Shown: in pieces, positions 62,778 to 64,000 of the stretch
Numbering within the stretch: position 1 is the first letter of the stretch
Layout of the letters: each line of letters opens with the position of its first letter
NCBI RefSeq assembly: GCF_030577135.1
Contig: NZ_JAUIRR010000001.1
Coordinates: 62,001-126,000, forward strand
DNA from: Sulfurimonas sp. hsl 1-7
Lineage (GTDB): Bacteria; Campylobacterota; Campylobacteria; Campylobacterales; Sulfurimonadaceae
Length of the DNA stretch: 64,000 nucleotides
Direction: 5' to 3'
Notes under the pieces: generated by a model
Databases searched by the model: none
The model's input: the letters and a program-made list of their open reading frames with translations, nothing else
Told to the model about the DNA's origin: nothing
Made by a program: the position numbers and the translations under genes

Positions 62778-64000
62778 CTATTTAAATTCTGCCATAATCA
62801 TGGCACAAAATTCATCTTTTTTATAAAACTCTATCCTGTATATATTATTACTTTTGTCGATAGAATAAAGTTTATTCATATCTTCTTTAGTAATAGTTAC
62901 ATTAGTTTCATCCTTTTGCTTATTAGATGAATAACCAATAATATTTACACGATATCCTTTTATATCTACAACCTTAAAATCGTCAGATACAAAAAATTTT
63001 GAAGTTTTTTTAATAAAGGATGATTTTCCATCTATTATAACTTCAAAACTTTCCGGACTTTCTTGACAGACCTTAAAGTACTGTGGTTTAAGTTTAGTGA
63101 TAAGCTTGTTGCCTATATAAACTTTATAAACCCCCTTAGAGCTTTTAATTTTTCCCAATGGATGTGAAAAACTAAAATCGTTACTCCTTGATTTTATCGG
63201 AATAAACCTTAAAATTTTTTTTATATTATTTAAATCTAACAAAAAGTTGTTATTTATTGCTAAAACACCATAGTTTTGGATGGTTTTTTCTATATTTTTT
63301 ATAGTGAGCTCAAAATCTCTTTTATAGCTAATACCCACAATTTTCATATATTCTTCAATTGCTAAGAGTTGATAAAATACTTTTTGTGCCAGAGAAGATA
63401 AGTTTTTACTTGTCTCAATAGCAAATGCAGGTTTGTTATGTGTTACGGCAAAATATGTAAGAGAAAGTTGCATAGCTTCATCTTCATATTTTGTTTTTGT
63501 GTTTTTAACATCAAATCTATGGTGTTTTGCTAATAACTTTTGGTTAACGTTGTTTTTTACTTCCATAGCAATTTGATTGAGATTACCAAAAGCTTGATTT
63601 TGTTTAAGTTGACACTGATCTATAACACATGTTTGTCCCCAGGCGTTAGGATTAAAGATACTTCCGTTATCCTCTTTTCTATAAAATCCATGCCCGTCAT
63701 GTAAATTTAATACTAAACTTACATTCGGTGATAAGATAACTTCCTTTATCTCTTTTATTATCTCAGTATCTTTGTCATGTGGACGAATATAGGAAAATTT
63801 TCTATTCATATCTCCATTAATACCACGTGAATTATTGATAATACTCTCTTCATTTAGATTTGGTACAATCCATAAGTTTTGAGAAGTGATTTTATAGTGT
63901 GTAGCAAGTATAGAAGCTGCAAAGTATCCACCCGGTTCATTTCCATGGATACCGCCGATTACTAAAAGTGTTGTATTAGAGTCTGGATTTTCTTTTTTTA
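62778..64000 (-). CDS. M99-family zinc carboxypeptidase (Csd4/Pgp1-like), 5' truncated by window
   Basis: The frame runs open to the window edge; the ATG at 63809 is internal. Upstream of it, GGIHGNEPGGYFAAS supplies the zinc HxxE and NSRGINGDMNRKF the Asn-Arg substrate site, and VLNLHDGHGFY the third ligand His. In Helicobacter and Campylobacter such enzymes (Csd4, Pgp1) trim tripeptide stems in peptidoglycan to make the cell helical. Residues from about 200 after the Met form a beta-rich C-terminal region. It may be co-transcribed with the secretion cluster. Start codon not visible. Confidence 0.85.
   Translation of the reverse strand, partial: KKENPDSNTTLLVIGGIHGNEPGGYFAASILATHYKITSQNLWIVPNLNEESIINNSRGINGDMNRKFSYIRPHDKDTEIIKEIKEVILSPNVSLVLNLHDGHGFYRKEDNGSIFNPNAWGQTCVIDQCQLKQNQAFGNLNQIAMEVKNNVNQKLLAKHHRFDVKNTKTKYEDEAMQLSLTYFAVTHNKPAFAIETSKNLSSLAQKVFYQLLAIEEYMKIVGISYKRDFELTIKNIEKTIQNYGVLAINNNFLLDLNNIKKILRFIPIKSRSNDFSFSHPLGKIKSSKGVYKVYIGNKLITKLKPQYFKVCQESPESFEVIIDGKSSFIKKTSKFFVSDDFKVVDIKGYRVNIIGYSSNKQKDETNVTITKEDMNKLYSIDKSNNIYRIEFYKKDEFCAMIMAEFK

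Noticed and set aside
1-64000. CRISPR array
   Set aside because: No regularly spaced repeat series was seen on reading the window.

Overview
The window is a chromosomal segment of a Campylobacterota (formerly Epsilonproteobacteria), most like Sulfurimonas or a close relative. The evidence is the PglB-type oligosaccharyltransferase, the order fabZ-lpxA-clpX-mreB-mreC-carB, the pair formed by a UPF0323 lipoprotein and a glutathionylspermidine-synthase-like protein, a Cts/MSHA-type transformation locus, an M99 (Csd4/Pgp1) peptidase, and low GC with -10 boxes that mostly lack a clear -35. The genus is inferred; no marker gene here fixes it.

Layout. 1-4061: end of pglB, then galU, a short-type pgi and an exported ComEA-like helix-hairpin-helix protein. 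4096-16894 (minus strand): glutathionylspermidine-synthase-like gene, lipoprotein, membrane protein, Sua5-like gene, carB, MipA-like outer-membrane protein, mreC, mreB, clpX, lpxA, fabZ, queH and a cyclophilin. 16958-28895 (plus strand): an acetate-use block with histidine kinase, OmpR-type regulator, double-Cache chemoreceptor, porin, DUF485 protein, ActP-type symporter, CNMP/CBS/DUF294 protein, DnaQ-like exonuclease and acetyl-CoA synthetase. The leaders of the chemoreceptor and the porin share an ungapped 60-bp element with 11-bp-spaced direct repeats, which suggests that the adjacent regulator controls both. Then come an RluA-type synthase, pyrF and tRNA-Ser(GCT).

30525-41590 is an integrative element of about 11 kb in the 3' end of tRNA-Ser, bounded by an 18-bp direct repeat. 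It has a tyrosine integrase, an excisionase-like protein, a Rep_trans-type initiator, a small ssDNA-binding-like protein and a hairpin-rich possible origin. No coat, morphogenesis or conjugation genes were seen, so it looks like a satellite or a reduced filamentous-phage-like element. Its cargo resembles defence modules: an AAA ATPase/TOPRIM protein with a membrane partner, a HEPN-type protein whose 3' end overlaps a tRNA-like RNA with a perfect cloverleaf but a 36-nt anticodon loop, and a patatin phospholipase with a membrane-anchored partner. Right-end arms are present twice (39236 and 41458), and a remnant of a second integrase lies just outside attR, so the locus has taken up related elements more than once.

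41591-42430 is accessory DNA with tiny genes, including a 44-aa exported peptide. 42582-53264 is ordinary chromosome: a 7TMR-DISM diguanylate cyclase, P-type H+-ATPase, NUDIX, ThiF-like, carbon-nitrogen hydrolase, xseB, metX, metY, yebC and yigZ. 53274-62766 (minus strand) encodes a type II secretion/MSHA-like machine (inner-membrane protein F, ATPase E, secretin, AAA ATPase and PilM/N/O/P-like proteins), probably the Cts DNA-uptake system. 62778-64000 is an M99 peptidase cut by the window edge.
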